From Apostichopus japonicus (Eukaryota; Echinodermata; Holothuroidea; Aspidochirotida; Stichopodidae), in NCBI RefSeq assembly GCF_037975245.1, contig NC_092572.1, positions 7,701,501-7,765,500 on the forward strand: a DNA stretch of 64,000 nucleotides, written 5' to 3'. Shown piece by piece: positions 47,266 through 60,432 of the stretch; position 1 is the stretch's first letter, and each line of letters opens with the position of its first letter. Under the pieces are notes generated by a model that saw only the letters and a program-made list of their open reading frames with translations, did not search any database and had not been told where the DNA came from. A program made the position numbers and the translations under genes.

Positions 47266-49843
47266 TGAACGTTATAAATGCAATCTACCGTTCCGAAATT
47301 CAAGGCGCTAAGGACAAACATCCTTTTTTTATGGAAACACAGCTAAAAAAACGATGAGAGGAACATAATGCATGGGATTGGATGAAATGGATTTTTCGTT
47401 GTAAAGTTTTTATTAATATCGGTTCTGTTCCTATTCACATCAGTTTAGTGGTGGTAAATTACAGTTTCGTGTTCAAAGGAGTTTACTCTGTTGCTGTAAA
47501 ATGTACCCTCTGTCTTCACGTTTCCTTGTTCATTACCAGCATGTTGATACAAATTGAAGTAGATTTTAGTTACTTATTTTTATTTTGAAGTTTAGAATAG
47601 GACTATATGTCAGAAGACATGCTAAACTACCGCAACGCGGTCTAAAAGTGGTCGAAATTAAGGTGCGATTCACCCATCTCCGAGCTACCGGAAGTTATTC
47701 CATATTGCTACAATATTACATAGAACACTTATATCATACAGGCAAGCACAACAAAGACTATAAAGAAACTGCATATGAAGAGTTTATACTTGTCATTGGT
47801 ATGACCTCAAGTTGCGGCAATGTGCTTGTGTCAAGTCGTTTGTACCTGTAAATAAAAAGTTAACACATGGGCAGTTCCCTGATCGTGTAATTAATATGTA
47901 TAAGATGGAATAATTGTAGTATTTCTTCAATTTATTCAATCAATAAAGAAAATCGTTGACTATGTTAAGTCAGTTGTTTAAACAGTATGCACAAGACAAT
48001 AATTCTGAAAAATGTACAAAATGCAATATTATATTAACTATGCACACATGTTTTAACAGCAAACTGCAAAAGCGTTAATTATTTGAAATACAAAACGTGT
48101 AGTCACGTATGCCAATCTTGTGTAACATATTTTCAGGCAGAGAGGTTATCAAAACAGAGAGGCAATAGAATGTAAAGGGACACTTTTCAATACCGTTCTC
48201 ATCCACTTTTCGTATCTTTGAATAGTTAACCTTTACGTTGAATTGAAGTAGCAATATCATAATTTTTATTTTAATATGTAAAACACTTCTGTATTGATAC
48301 ACTTCGTCGGTTGCGACCGTAGTTTGCACGTTCCGTTCTCTGGATAAATTCAGGTTAATTACGGTGTGCTTAGTTTGCTAGACGTTATATTATTCATATT
48401 CACAAAATAGTGATACATACTACAATAGCTGCAGCTGTGGAATTGAACCAGGCAGTTAAAAAACAGTTGAGCAAAAATCACTAAAATGAAGACAATATTT
48501 TACTTGTTTTAATTGTTATCATGTTATCAACTCAATTGGATGAATTTTAAATAGGAAATGGCGATTAAAATTACACGATATTTAAAAAATTGATAGAATA
48601 AAGTATTAAAACACACAGTTTTCATTATTCAATATTAATGCGTATCATAAAGCAATCACTGTCGAAGTTTTCAAGTTCTCACACTTTTTGTCACTAACAC
48701 AAACGAAAACTGTTGTGAGCTGTGGTAAGCTGTGATAAGATGAGGTTTATTTTAGTGATAAATATTGTATTTATTTGTCAAAAAAAAGATCTTAGCTGTT
48801 GTTATTCTGGTTAACAGTGATAAACATTTTTTTTTTACACATTAACGAAAATTATTGAGCTATGAGCAATTTTTATTGGCCAATAATGTAGTTTTGATAA
48901 TTGATGAATATTTGACTTCCACTGCAGAATTGTTACGTCATAAAATTGTAAATATAATTTACATGGCTATAAAAAATATGTATATCTACGTGAAGAATTA
49001 CCGATATAGAACAACATTAAAGAGATGAAACCGGAATATGCAAATATAAAGACGAGTTAAAGGTGAGTTTAGTCACGTTTGCAACTTTAAGAATGTTTAT
49101 GACTTTGGTTTAGGTTTCAAGTTTAATAATAATGATGAAGGCGCTAAGTAACACCCGCGTGTTAAATATATAATTCTTTATTAATTAAGGTCTAATTCAT
49201 TTGTAATATGTGGTTCTTGTTGAAATATATTTTGACTGACATATCATTTCAGGGACCAAACAGATGCAGACTTACAGATTTCTGGATGTGAGTCTGCCCC
49301 TGGGCCCCCACTTCGGCTTCACCCCTACACCACAGGCATAAAGCTCGCACACACCTTCAATATTCTCAATGTTCAGTCATTGATGCCCCCACCCCCTCAC
49401 TTTTAAATTAGGATTGACGCCCCCGCTTATATTAATGAAACCCTTGATGTCTGTAATAGCTTAACAGTCATCAGTCAGAATTAAAACAAAAGATCCTTGC
49501 TGATTGATTTCCATTTAACATTTAACAAGAAGGTTCCAGAAATAATACGACGTATCCACCAACAACATAGCTCATTCAAGCTTGAATATTGAATTTTTTC
49601 CTGTTCACAGAGTGATTCGAGTCGGTTGACCTAAAATTAACCCTGCAAAAACAGTATGTGCCTTGTGCTTGCTGCATTGAATCCGCATTCGTAGTTGGTA
49701 ATTCTTGAAACATTCGCTTGTGAAGTCTCCAGGATCGGTTAATTTCAAACAACTGTAGCAACGCTCACAAAGTCTCTACAAACTCCGGTATTTAGGAATT
49801 TCGTTTTGAGTACAATAAATGACACATAACAGTCTGATAACAT
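47266..49843. other. Convergent 3' intergenic region between K2 and C
   Basis: Alignable to 21659-24699. K2 AATAAA at 47851-47856. Short open frames here are UTR or chance. Confidence 0.6.
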
Positions 49844-49944
49844 TTACAAGCCTTTTGGAAAGAGTTCCTTTTCCCATTTTCCTTTCTTTGGGTTGAATTT
49901 TGGTAGCCTGATGGTAGCAGGCGATGTCTCCTCACAGTTATATA
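49844..49944 (-). CDS. Copy C terminal exon
   Basis: IYNCEETSPATIRLPKFNPK, then KGKWEKELFPKGL and TAA. Confidence 0.7.
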
Positions 49945-50285
49945 CTAAAAAAGTAGGTAAAAGAGAAGCTGCATAAGTTAATAACCTGAATGTAACGATT
50001 CTTTGCTATAAAATATCAACTGCAAGAAAAAAGAACGCATAGAAGGCCTGTTATTAGTAGGTTATAAACAGGTCTACACATGAATGCACTTAATCGTGAA
50101 CCGAAAATAACGTAATTTAATGGAGAGTTGGGTTAGTACATATTTTGAAAGTTAGTGAGAAACATTTCATGAAAATCTGAAAAAGACCGCTAAACATGAA
50201 CCAAATTCCAATGTACACATAATATTGTTTCTTTATCTGGTTAGAATATAATGGACAAAAAAATTGTATTCAGAATATCACTCAC

Positions 50286-50371
50286 TTTTCATGTCCAATC
50301 CTTTTAAAGCTGGTTCCACTGTCTGTTTGGCTCCTTCTTTTAGTTCCCTCGGTACCGAACATTTTACGAAC
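50286..50371 (-). CDS. Copy C helical exon after LRR
   Basis: FVKCSVPRELKEGAKQTVEP, then ALKGLDMK. Confidence 0.75.
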
Positions 50372-50522
50372 CTGCATTAAAGATTATAAAAATATATATA
50401 TAAAATATTTAATATATATCTATATATAAAGATATAAAAGTCATAATTTAGCAACATAAAGAACGATAACACTAATCACATTATGCAGATGATAATAACG
50501 AGGTATTATCAAACATTCTTAC

Positions 50523-50692
50523 TGTAGAATTTCTGGACATTTTCGATAAGTAAGGCTGGTGATGATTGAGACGAATTGGTCTTCATTGACGTTCATTTCC
50601 AGAAAAATCAGGAATTTTAATGAGGGCAATGTTACGTCTTTTATGAAGTCAATAGCACACTTTTCTCTAAGTGTCATTCTTCTCAGTTTTAC
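50523..50692 (-). CDS. Copy C LRR-like exon
   Basis: VKLRRMTLREKCAIDFIKDV, then TLPSLKFLIFLEMNVNEDQF and VSIITSLTYRKCPEILQ. Confidence 0.78.
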
Positions 50693-51116
50693 CTGTTGGA
50701 AGACAAGTAATTAGAAACGTTAACATTTAGGAACGTCATATATGTCCATGTTGAATAACCCAAAGAACAACACAAATTCAACAATAACCACTTATCGAGG
50801 CATATCACATTAGTGAGTGTTTTTACAGTTAACTGAAATGTAGTTTAGCTAAAACAAAAGACCAATCAAATTAAGAGACCGATTAGGATTTCTGGATATT
50901 GCATATTTTTGGTACATGCATGTTAATTTATATCAAAAACAATATAAAGAACTTCCATTTAGAGTTATATGTTAATTAAATAAAATAATTACGGTGGGCA
51001 ATCAGCCGTTTCTTAAAACCAGCTAAGGAATAATTTTTTGACAAGTTGAACATAAGATTCAAAAATGAAATGAACCACATTTTTTAAAATAAATTTACAG
51101 GGTTACCACTACTTAC

Positions 51117-53254
51117 ATCAGAAGCATTGCAAGCATCGCAGAAATCTGTTAAAGCAACTCTGTGGTGTTTCCTGTCAAGATGCTGTATGTTAATGGTCAT
51201 ATTGACACCCAGTTTACTCGCTTCATTGTACATGCCGTTGATAATTGCCTGCTTCTTCTCGAGATTACTTATTTCATAAATACAGTCGATCAAATTGTTC
51301 CACATTTTTTGTTCCTTCAGGAGAGATTTTACTGCCTTATCCAATCTAGCATGATTCATGCCGAGCATAAACTGTAATAATCTAACCGTTGCATCGTCTG
51401 TACTCTTTTTTATAAATTCATCTATCCACGCCCACTCTTTAACACTTTGTGGCACATACTGAGCAGCTAGAAATTCCTGAAAGAATTCATGATAAAACAT
51501 GATTCCAGAATAGGACGAAAAAGCCAATTCTTCTAATTGACTTCCTCCGCTTCCTACCTTCTTTGAATACTTGAGCAAACCTACGTCTAAGGCAAGTTGG
51601 GTATCTTTATCACCAAGTTTATCATTCCAATACTCGCGTTTACCCAATGAAAGGCTCATTTTGTTTTCAAATGCTATTTTACCAAGTCTACCTTCCAGAC
51701 TCTTAATATCTTCTTGAATGGACTTATTATTATCTTTCTGCACGTATCGGGATTCCAAACAGGTAATCACTAATCTTATTATTGTTGTCAGTTTGTTAAC
51801 ATTCACTTCTTTATATTTCCCTGTTGGATCAAACATTCTGGATGTAATAATATGAACAATCATAATCAGCAGAAGGGGTGTTTCAGAAAAATTCTGAGAA
51901 ATTTCGTTTAATTCCATACATTCAGTAACCTTTTTTGAAAGTATTTCCAAAGTATCATAGGCTTCCGGTGTCTGCACGTCGTTTCCTGGAACAGTGTTAT
52001 CTTTCTGCTCTGATTTCCCTTGGTTTATCTCGTGATGAGCATCGGGAATTAATTTGTTTGTTACATCATCCGACACCTCGTCAGCTTTAATGTTAATTTC
52101 ATTTGCTTCATTTTTGCCATCTTCTGTAAATATGTCCTCGTCTTTTCTTTCTTCGTTTTGAAGTTTTTCCACATCAACAGTTTGGGTTTGCTCCGTTATG
52201 TCTTGTTCTTTCTTTTCTGAGGTTTGTTTATTTTCTTCGTTAACCTCATTTATGTTTTTATCATTATTTTCTTTATTCATCGGATTTTCATACTTAACAT
52301 TTTCGGCATTTTTACATCCTCCCTCTGTCACCGGCCGGCTGTCGGTATTTGTCGTTTTTATTTAAATCGTCTCTTTGTTGTTTGAATCCCATTTGGCTTG
52401 TTGTGTGGCGTCTAACTTAGATGTGTTCATCTTTGATTCGGGGATAAAGGTTAGTTGGGGTATTGCTTGTGATTTCAAGTAATATTTGCAGGTTTTATGA
52501 ATATAGTCATTGACTTGAGAATTACTGAAACCATTCAATTTTACCTTTGAATATGGTACAGCGAATGAAGCTTGCATGTCATCAACTTCACGAGACGTTA
52601 CCCAAACCTTGATCTTTTTAAACTTAAGAGTGTTTATTTTATTATCGAGTAAATTTCCGACCGTCAGATTAGCATCATTTTCACCCTCCTCTTGAAGGAG
52701 ATTGACACGTTCTTCTTTATCGTTAGAAGGATTCTCGGCAGAAGTATTGGCACTAATCGTTGACATCGATAGCTCATCAAGCCCATCTAAGAGTACTTGA
52801 AACTCAAAATTCATAAATATTTCAACAATATCGTCTACCGTCAAGTCGATTCCAGCAGGCATCATTTCTTTGACAAGTTCGGAAAGAATCATGGAGGGAT
52901 CAACCTCTTTAAGGTGAATATATATTAGTATAGTTTCCCTGATTGTATTCTTTTTGTCAGTTTTCGTTGGTTTCATCTTTGATACCCAATCGCTAACCAG
53001 GTGCTGAGTGTAGGTTGTCTTCCCGTAACCTAAATCTGCTATAATGAAGACCCGATTATTATCGAAATTAAACTCCGGTGCAGACAGAAAGTCGCTTGCG
53101 TGATTGCTGACGTCACCTTTCACGTTAGTGACGGTACACTGGCATGTAGTGTAAAGGGCATCTATTGGTATTGGTTCACCCCACGGTAGCGGCTTGATGA
53201 AGCCAAATTTCTCGTAGTACTTCATAAGCCCCTTCACTAAAGTATTTCTCTTCA
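51117..53254 (-). pseudogene. Copy C NACHT exon with one TAA
   Basis: 2,138 nt. The upstream part carries FIIADLGYGKTTYTQ, VLLDGLDELSMST and VWVTSREVDDM. TAA at 52362 follows NNKETI (B: NQETIEM). The same frame then continues open through the charged insert and winged helix to the donor TCTGAT|GTAAGT, with no other lesion. Confidence 0.9.
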
Positions 53255-53755
53255 CTAAAGAAAACAATAAAATTATCAATGACTGCCAAGATTGTACAAC
53301 TTTATGACATTATAGAAAGGAATGGTTTCAATAGGCAAGATATTTATATTTTGCATTAAAACTTGAGTATTACAGGCAGGGATGTCATCAGCAATAAACA
53401 TAAAACTTATATCATGAACGCAATATGTATTGATGATGCACTATTTTTCGTTAAATGAATGTAATTAATTTCTTACAAATAGCAATCTTCATTTATTTTC
53501 ATGTTTCTATGAATCTCCTTTTTGTAACAGTAGGCTACAGCAGCAAACTGGTCTTTCTCCTTTCCAGTTTTAAAAATCAACTAGGATGTTTTTGTTTTTA
53601 GCTTACTCACACATGTTACTGAATGTGAACACATTACTAAAGTTGTACCTCATAATGGAGACTTATGTTTTACTATATCCGTAATTTTTTACAGCAGTCG
53701 CGTCAAGTTTTCTTGCATTAGAATAATATGTTGAAGATGAAAAATTATATCGTAC

Positions 53756-53798
53756 CTTCGAGGGATTTTTTCTTCGGTTTTTGTTTGATCTGCATTTC
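53756..53798 (-). CDS. Copy C basic linker mini-exon
   Basis: 43 nt: EMQIKQKPKKKSLE; one codon longer than in B. Confidence 0.72.
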
Positions 53799-53900
53799 CT
53801 GATATAAGAAGAGATATGAAATATATTGAAACAAATTGATAAACAGCACCACATTGTGGAAAAGAATATGAAGGTATAACGATAATGACGTCCTTCTTAC

Positions 53901-53926
53901 CGTGAAAGTTGCCTCTTGAGTCGTAC
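53901..53926 (-). CDS. Copy C juxtamembrane mini-exon
   Basis: 26 nt: GTTQEATFT; four codons shorter than in B, phase unchanged. Confidence 0.65.
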
Positions 53927-55147
53927 CTAAATCAACAAAAACAAAAATAATGAAAATCTGGTCGGTTCAAATTTGTGTGGTTTTAATATATCAATGTCTG
54001 TCGTTAATATACATAAATATTTACTGCAGCTTTGTAAAATGCGTTGTTTCTTATATGATTACATAAAGAGTTTATCAACGGTCTACCATGCTGCCATGCT
54101 GCCAACACAGGATAATACATGAACGAGTCTGTAGGTCGTGTGAATCCAGATAATAGCGTTGCACCTTCATTCATTCATACAACACACTCAATAAACACAT
54201 TTTCAACTACACATATTGCCATTTTTGTAAACTTTAAAGGAAAAATAACCAACAATGTGTCCAAACGGTACAAAGAAGTTCTCTACATTTATAAAAGTAA
54301 ACAGCCTCAAAACAAATTAGATGCAGAGGTAAAATAACAAGAATAACAGAAATAGACTATAGTGTATGTAGTGCGCCGAACAACACCACGTTATGCAATG
54401 AAGTCAGCCTGGATCTGACCCAAGGTATACTATACATGTAGTTGCCATGGCAACATTATATAATGCTGTATCAGGACAGGAGTACAGTGCACTAACAAGG
54501 TCACGATATCTACGTTCTGAATACACTAAACTGTTTGGACTGGCAGTGGCGGCACGAGAAAGGGTGGCAAGTTTGGGGATGGCAACGAACAGTTGGGGAT
54601 ATGAAATTACAAAAAATGGTACCTGAATAAAGAGCCAATCACAGGAACATTTAGGGGCTGGGGCACACGTCTTACCTACCCAATCCCCCATCCCACGCTT
54701 CATCCGTTACGATAATTAAACTTATGAATATTTGCGATTAACAATGACTAGCTGAGCAATGTGTCAAGAAGAAAAAGGAGAAAAATCTTTAACTTTCTTT
54801 ATCATTACAATTGTTACATTTACTACCTGCGAGTACATGACCTTAAGAAGCTACAGCACTATTAGATAGTTCTTGTTCGCCCTGGTACTGTAGAGATTAT
54901 GGAGCGCAAAACTACGTATGAAAGTATGCTAGACATATTCTACTATTCATGAGATAAATATCATCTGTTGTAACACCAACTAACATCGTTCTTTTCTTCA
55001 GTGTATAAATTGTATTGCATTAAAGTTTGCCAGAATATTACCTGCTACATATTTGGGAGTTGCAGCGATAATGGTTCCCTATGTTCGTGGTATGGTCGGA
55101 TTACTGAACGTTATTAGATCAATTCAAAACACCATACTTATCCTTAC

Positions 55148-55288
55148 CTCGTCTGCTGCACAAACGGCAAGCAATGAGAATGGCGCATATTACAACAAAG
55201 AAGATTATAATTCCAATAACGACGATGAGCCATGCACTCCCTTTAGGGCTACTCGTGGGTTCCATCGAAGGAAGCTCTTTGCAAGCTT
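55148..55288 (-). CDS. Copy C stalk and transmembrane exon
   Basis: EACKELPSMEPTSSPKGSAW, LIVVIGIIIFFVVICAILIA, then CRLCSRRG. Confidence 0.85.
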
Positions 55289-56024
55289 CTGAAACGACAT
55301 AATCAAGACAACGAAGATTGTACACGTCAGGTTACACAATCTTGCAAGTATATAATGGTAGCGCGAGAGGAATTAAATAAAGACATATCTGAGAGCTACG
55401 CCTTTCCTGTGTTATTGGCCACAATTGCGTTGTTATCATAAACAAGCTTTAAATACCTACTACTTTGTACGCTGTCGAAATTACAATAATCATTGGCCTA
55501 TTTCCCAAAATACTTGACAGAAGACAAGTAAAAACCCAAGGTTCTATAGTTATAGAATAATTTGCTATTTGCAAAGTAGTTAATTTATAGGTTTGATTAT
55601 CCAAAGAAAAGACCTATAATTTTAGTTTTGCTTACGGTATACGTTTTGCCCTAATTGTGGATATATAGTAATACAAAAACGTGGGTTGTATTATATTACT
55701 GGCACAGAAGTCTTCCTTATCTGTTCCAGTTTATAGCCACTAAATACCATTAAGACATAACTATACATAAAGCTATGCATTATGTTCATATCCTTTCGTT
55801 ATGAATGTTCTACAATGTCCGTCTGGTATGTTCCAAATGTGTTCGTAATTCAGTTACACTGTACAAAAATAAATCTTAATGAAGTTTTGTAATATACATA
55901 TTACTTACGTTAACTCAACGGACAAATTATAAACTGCCAAAGATAAGCATGGGAAATGGTTCAATAAACAGCAATACATTACTAATACCATCACGAATTT
56001 GCCAGTCAGTATATATCACCATAC

Positions 56025-56363
56025 CTGTATTAATCCTAACAGTGCTGGAGTAAGTATCAAGAAGAGAAGCAAAAGAAAAGTCTGACAAGGAAGCGATGCA
56101 TCTGAAAATAGCATCTGCTCCACAATCCGGTGTTGTGTATTCAATGGTTGTCTCAGTGTACCATCTATCACCCATTTCTTTATGAGTTTGCTCTTCTTTG
56201 GTGAAGCTCATTCCAGACTGGTTAGTCACCACCCAGTCTACGTCCATGATTGGTAGAGAGCCATTCACATAGCATGCCAATGATCCAGAGGCGGTAACAT
56301 TCAGTTGACATCCAGTACAGGTCGAACCACATGCATCAATCAGTGGGCACGGAGGATCGGGTC
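56025..56363 (-). pseudogene. Copy C second Ig-like exon, acceptor lost
   Basis: ITNQ/VTNQSGMSFTKEEQT and AIFRCIASLSD match B, and the frame is open, but the expected AG at the 5' edge reads AC/CG. Confidence 0.8.
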
Positions 56364-56527
56364 GACGTGTCAGGATAAAATGTTAACGATACTTACTCAG
56401 TGTTGTTGACTACTGTGAAAAGTTGCTTTTCAATTGATAAACCAATATATTAATATGACTGGATTCGAAATGTTACAACTGCACCGCTAACTAAGTATTA
56501 ATTTAGAAAAAAGGTTATGTTTATTAC

Positions 56528-56842
56528 TGTAAATCAAAAGCTCCGTGTTTGAGGTATCTTGTTCAAAGTTGTCAAAGTAAGCTGTCAGACTATAGCTGCC
56601 TTCGTGTTTTAACTGGCTATTATTGATTCTCAGAGATCCATTGATGGTTAACTCAAATTCCCCTTTCTGGTATTCGCTGCCACTAGATATGCCATCTGCG
56701 AGCGATAACAAAGGAGCGGTGCTCGTTTTTAATCCTTTGTACCAATATAAGCCGTAGTTGGAACCTAAAACATGGCATGGAAGCTCAAACGACTTTCCCA
56801 ATTCTGCAAAACACTCGGGCTGACACTGAACACTGCTTGCGT
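56528..56842 (-). CDS. Copy C first Ig exon (V-like)
   Basis: ASSVQCQPECFAELGKSFEL, PCHVLGSNYGLYWYKG, YQKGEFEL and LKHEGSYSLTAYF. 315 nt, open. It is much more diverged from B than the NACHT exon is. Confidence 0.85.
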
Positions 56843-56889
56843 CTGTCAAGAAAACATAATATTTTTATTTACCTGTACACTCTTAAAAT

Positions 56890-57190
56890 TGTTGGGCAAA
56901 TTATTGCCCAACCTGGGCAATTATTTACACAACCGTTGGGTCCGTATGCCTCCTGGTTGATATTGGGCAAAAAAGTGCCCAACTAAGTTGGTTAATGATT
57001 TTGCCCAGCAAACGGTTAAATAAATACCCAACACCTTTGCCCAACACCTTTGCCCAACGCCTTTACCCAACAATGTTGGTCAGAGATTTGCCCAAGGTTG
57101 TGTAAAACCTTTTACCAATGGATTTTTCTTTACCCAATGATTCTTGCCCAACAGCTAGTTAAAAATAATAGTGGTTGGTTAACTAATACA
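56890..57190. repeat. Subterminal TTGCCCAAC motif cluster, left end
   Basis: About ten copies of tgcccaac or gttgggca in both orientations within 300 bp, e.g. acctttgcccaacacctttg followed by cccaacgcc. Confidence 0.85.
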
Positions 57191-57999
57191 ATACCAACAT
57201 TGGATTGTAACATTTTTCATACAACCGGGTTTATTTAATAGGTTATAAAGCTTAAACAGAGAATGATAAAGAACAAACAAGTATACATGTTTTCCATACT
57301 TTTATTTTTTCTGGTCTTAGCCGACTTCAGATTGTTTCTCCAGTATGAATTCTCACAGCATTCAGTGCTTGACTTCTATTTACCTAGTTAAATGATCTGT
57401 GACTTCCATCCAAAGCAATAATTTCATAAACTCACAATGGGGATAAACACATATTAACAATATTAAAGCTGAAAATATTAGCTATCCATATTTTGCCATT
57501 GTTTACTATATTCAGTTCTTGAAATGTGTTGACCACAGAAGACCTCCTGTATGTTGACATCAACTACACAAGGTACAGGTGCAAGACACAATCATGTACA
57601 GCTTAATGTTGGTCTCTTTCAAGCAACTCTGGAATAAGTGAATATAATATCACTGATTTCCAACATATAGTCAATTGAAGCTAACCATTTTATGTTTTAA
57701 ACAAGGACACACAAACCGAAAAATATTGATACACCATTGTATCTGCAATTGCTTTAACAAGGAGCCAAGGCATATTTTGCTAACATTTTGATTGTGCGTA
57801 GATGATTGATGAACTGTAAAATTTAAACATCTTTTCAAACAAAAGCCAAATGGTTACACATCCCACATTGATTCTACATACTAGAAATAAAAGCAGCTTA
57901 AAGATCACAATTATAAGTGATCATAGGGACACTGCTGGCACCTGATCTGATAAACACACAAAATTAAATGTTTGTTTGATATACCAACCCTGCCTCAAC

Positions 58000-59070
58000 C
58001 TTTCACAACTGTATACAATAACAAATCTACCCCCACCCCCCCCCCCCCCAAAAAAAATACAGATTTTTTGTAGGTACAGTTTTCCAAGGCAAACAGTTAC
58101 TATTTCCCTTTAATATGTAAATATATATGAAACTAAAGCAACCCCAAAAATGTAAACATGTCAGGTTAATACCGAGAAACCATTTGAAAAGTTTGTTGCA
58201 AGACACTTTGACCCTTTAACACTTCTGTTTGCTACGAAAGCCCCAAAGGCACTCACTGAACGACTTTTGATAAAACCAAGTTCATATACCTCAGCATGGA
58301 AAAACTCCCAAACCCCCTTACATTGAGTTTGGAAGTTAATGTCCAACACATAATGACTTTAAAACAAATAGTCTACTGCCGTTAGGAGTGAGGACTGCAT
58401 TATTGGATGTCTCTCAATTATCACAAAAAAAATGCTGAGGGGAACCTTTGCTCTCTTCTAAGCACAGAATGAATGGCTGTGGTCGCTCATCCTTCGATAT
58501 TGTCTTGCAGAAGTCCTCTAACACTTGTCACCAACTGCAAATTAAAGAAAATAAACTCCTCGAGTTGCAAATAAAATGTAACAAAAACAGGTGGATCGAC
58601 AGAGTTTTAAGACTTCTGCACAATGCTATGATACTGTGGACCAGTATAATTAAAAGAAAAAAACAGGTCAGGAAAGTCAACATAGTTATCTTGACAAGGT
58701 TTTCAAAGTGTAACGCCCACCCCATTAATGTCAAATGACCTTTCCCTTGCACTATCAAGTACCGGATCACTTCATTATTATGACCAGGGTTTACATACCG
58801 ACGATGAAATTTATTGAACCTTCCCCCATTTCATCACTAGTGTAATTAAAAAAAAATTTGCCCTGGTGGCTTCTAATGACCTCTGACCTCTACTATAATC
58901 AATGAGATTCATATACTCATGTTGGCAAACCTATGTGCATCACATATGAGATTCATCTAACTTTCACTCTTTAAGTTAGCATATTTACAAGGTTTTAAGT
59001 GTTTGGCCCTTGTTAAGGTGTACCACCAAAAGAATACCAAAAAAAATATATAATTAATGATTTTGCTTAC
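58000..59070. other. Element interior, no exon assigned
   Basis: Contains a C-run with A-run at 58028-58058 and open frames without family likeness. The exon that should follow FIDDQP was not identified. Confidence 0.4.
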
Positions 59071-59186
59071 TGGCTGATCGTCTATGAATGCTTGAAGGCA
59101 ACTAGTCACCATAATAGATCCGCTTTTCTTTGCCCGTCCTCGAAAAAACAATGGCAACAGAAAGAAAGCTAAGTTCTTCTTTTCAT
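59071..59186 (-). CDS. SAM-type element gene, internal exon
   Basis: Acceptor ctcttttacag, donor GCCA|GTAAGC. Reads DEKKNLAFFLLPLFFRGRAK, then KSGSIMVTSCLQAFIDDQP. The LLPLFF...AFIDxQP pattern is one I associate with uncharacterised SAM-domain proteins repeated in fish and invertebrate genomes (recollection, not a search). Confidence 0.6.
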
Positions 59187-60274
59187 CTGTAAAAGAGATT
59201 AAGGCAAGAAATGAGAATGCTTACAGGTATAAATGACAAAAACATTAATAAGGCACACTATAGTCTGACCATATAAAACTTCAAGGACTGAGGATAAAAT
59301 TCAAGGGATCTACACCGCCCTAAATGTGCTCCACAACTGTATGCTCATACACATTAATAACAGCAACATGAAAGTTAATGTGGCATGTGTACTCATAGGG
59401 GACCTACACATTTGTATTAGAATACTTAATTACCTACCCTACACACTAATTTCAAGCCAAATTTTATAAGATTTTGAAGAAAAAAATGCAAAAGCCCATA
59501 GTATGTGCTAACCTTTCATTGACACAGTCGTACTAAAATCTGAATACAATTGTCCAAAGATTTTTGGAAAAATCAACTTCTATACGTTTTAACATGTTTA
59601 ATCTTCCTGCTCATAAAACATCTTGAGAAGAGTACACAACACAACAAGCTAATTTCTTTTCCTCAGCATTGGAAAAGTATACACATAAGGAATCTATCTC
59701 ATTGGCCATTTTCAAGTTTGCGCTTATCGACAGTAGAATTCAATCCAAATATTATATTCAATTTAGCATTAATGAGTAAACAAGGCTAATAATGAGGTTT
59801 TCAGTCATTACTCCAGCTGACAAAAAAACATTTCACTTGTTGAGAAATCAACAGGAATTATTCAAAACCTATGTGGAACCTACAAACAACACTGATACAT
59901 GTCCAAGTGACTGTCGTTGAGTTAATATTATACAGGGCTGGGTCTCACTTCAACCACACACAAACCCGAACGCGACTACAAATAAAATAGTAGCCAATTA
60001 TTCACATTGAGTGCAATGTTTGGAGAAAGTTTGCAGAAAGGTTCAGAAGCAACCATTTGACATTAACCAGCTGATTTGGTCCTTTCAGATCAGTTGATTT
60101 TGATAGATTTTTAAAAAGTAACAAACCACCAAAAACATAATTTGAAGGTTAATCCAAATATTGACCCATCTTTACAGACATACTGGAAAGAGAAACTATA
60201 TTGTCATGGCATAAGCTCTGAATGAAGCTAGCTATGAATTCACAGGCAATGACTATACAATAAATTTGGCTTAC

Positions 60275-60432
60275 CATCAGTCAGTGCATCCAACGTCTTC
60301 TCTAAATGCAAAAAGTTCGGCCAGTTTGGGATGATCGCCTGTATAGCACAAAATGTCCATTGTCAAATATCCCACTCTGTTGTATAATTTGTTGGCAGTT
60401 GGTTTTTGTAATAATTCGAAGTCCTGTTCTAC
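60275..60432 (-). CDS. SAM-type element gene, upstream exon(s)
   Basis: The 3' part reads IQAIIPNWPNFLHLEKTLDA, then LTD, and joins exon 59186 smoothly (LTD-DEKKNLAFF). A different frame is open over the 5' part (VEQDFELLQKPTANKLYNRV). There is either an indel, or a separate exon starting at the internal acceptor tatacag (60338). Confidence 0.5.

Larger units (their letters stand above)
42600..56842. repeat. Tandem segmental duplication, downstream block
   Basis: The second copy of block 17186-33412. Collinear anchors: 42600 with 17186, 43997 with 18547, 47166 with 21559, 51117 with 25978, 56528 with 33098. Inserts private to this block include about 42990-43440 and 44525-44700. Confidence 0.9.
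49844..56842 (-). pseudogene. Copy C: Ig-Ig-TM-NACHT-LRR-like receptor, damaged
   Basis: Same nine-exon plan as copy B: 56528-56842 (Ig1), about 56025-56363 (Ig2), 55148-55288 (TM), 53901-53926, 53756-53798, 51117-53254 (NACHT), 50523-50692 (LRR-like), 50286-50371, 49844-49944 (TAA). Walker A (LGYGKTT), Walker B (VLLDGLDEL), TSR and FYHEFFQEFLAAQYV are intact. Two lesions: TAA at 52362-52364 where B has GAA, in the charged insert, and loss of the AG acceptor before Ig2 (B aacag|TTCGACC, C acacgTCGACC). A truncated protein with Ig-TM-NACHT core but no winged helix could still be made if splicing is rescued. The donor after Ig1 (GTAATA) is weak. The ~6.9-kb TIR element begins 35 bp upstream of Ig1. 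It may be a young pseudogene or a null allele. Confidence 0.85.
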
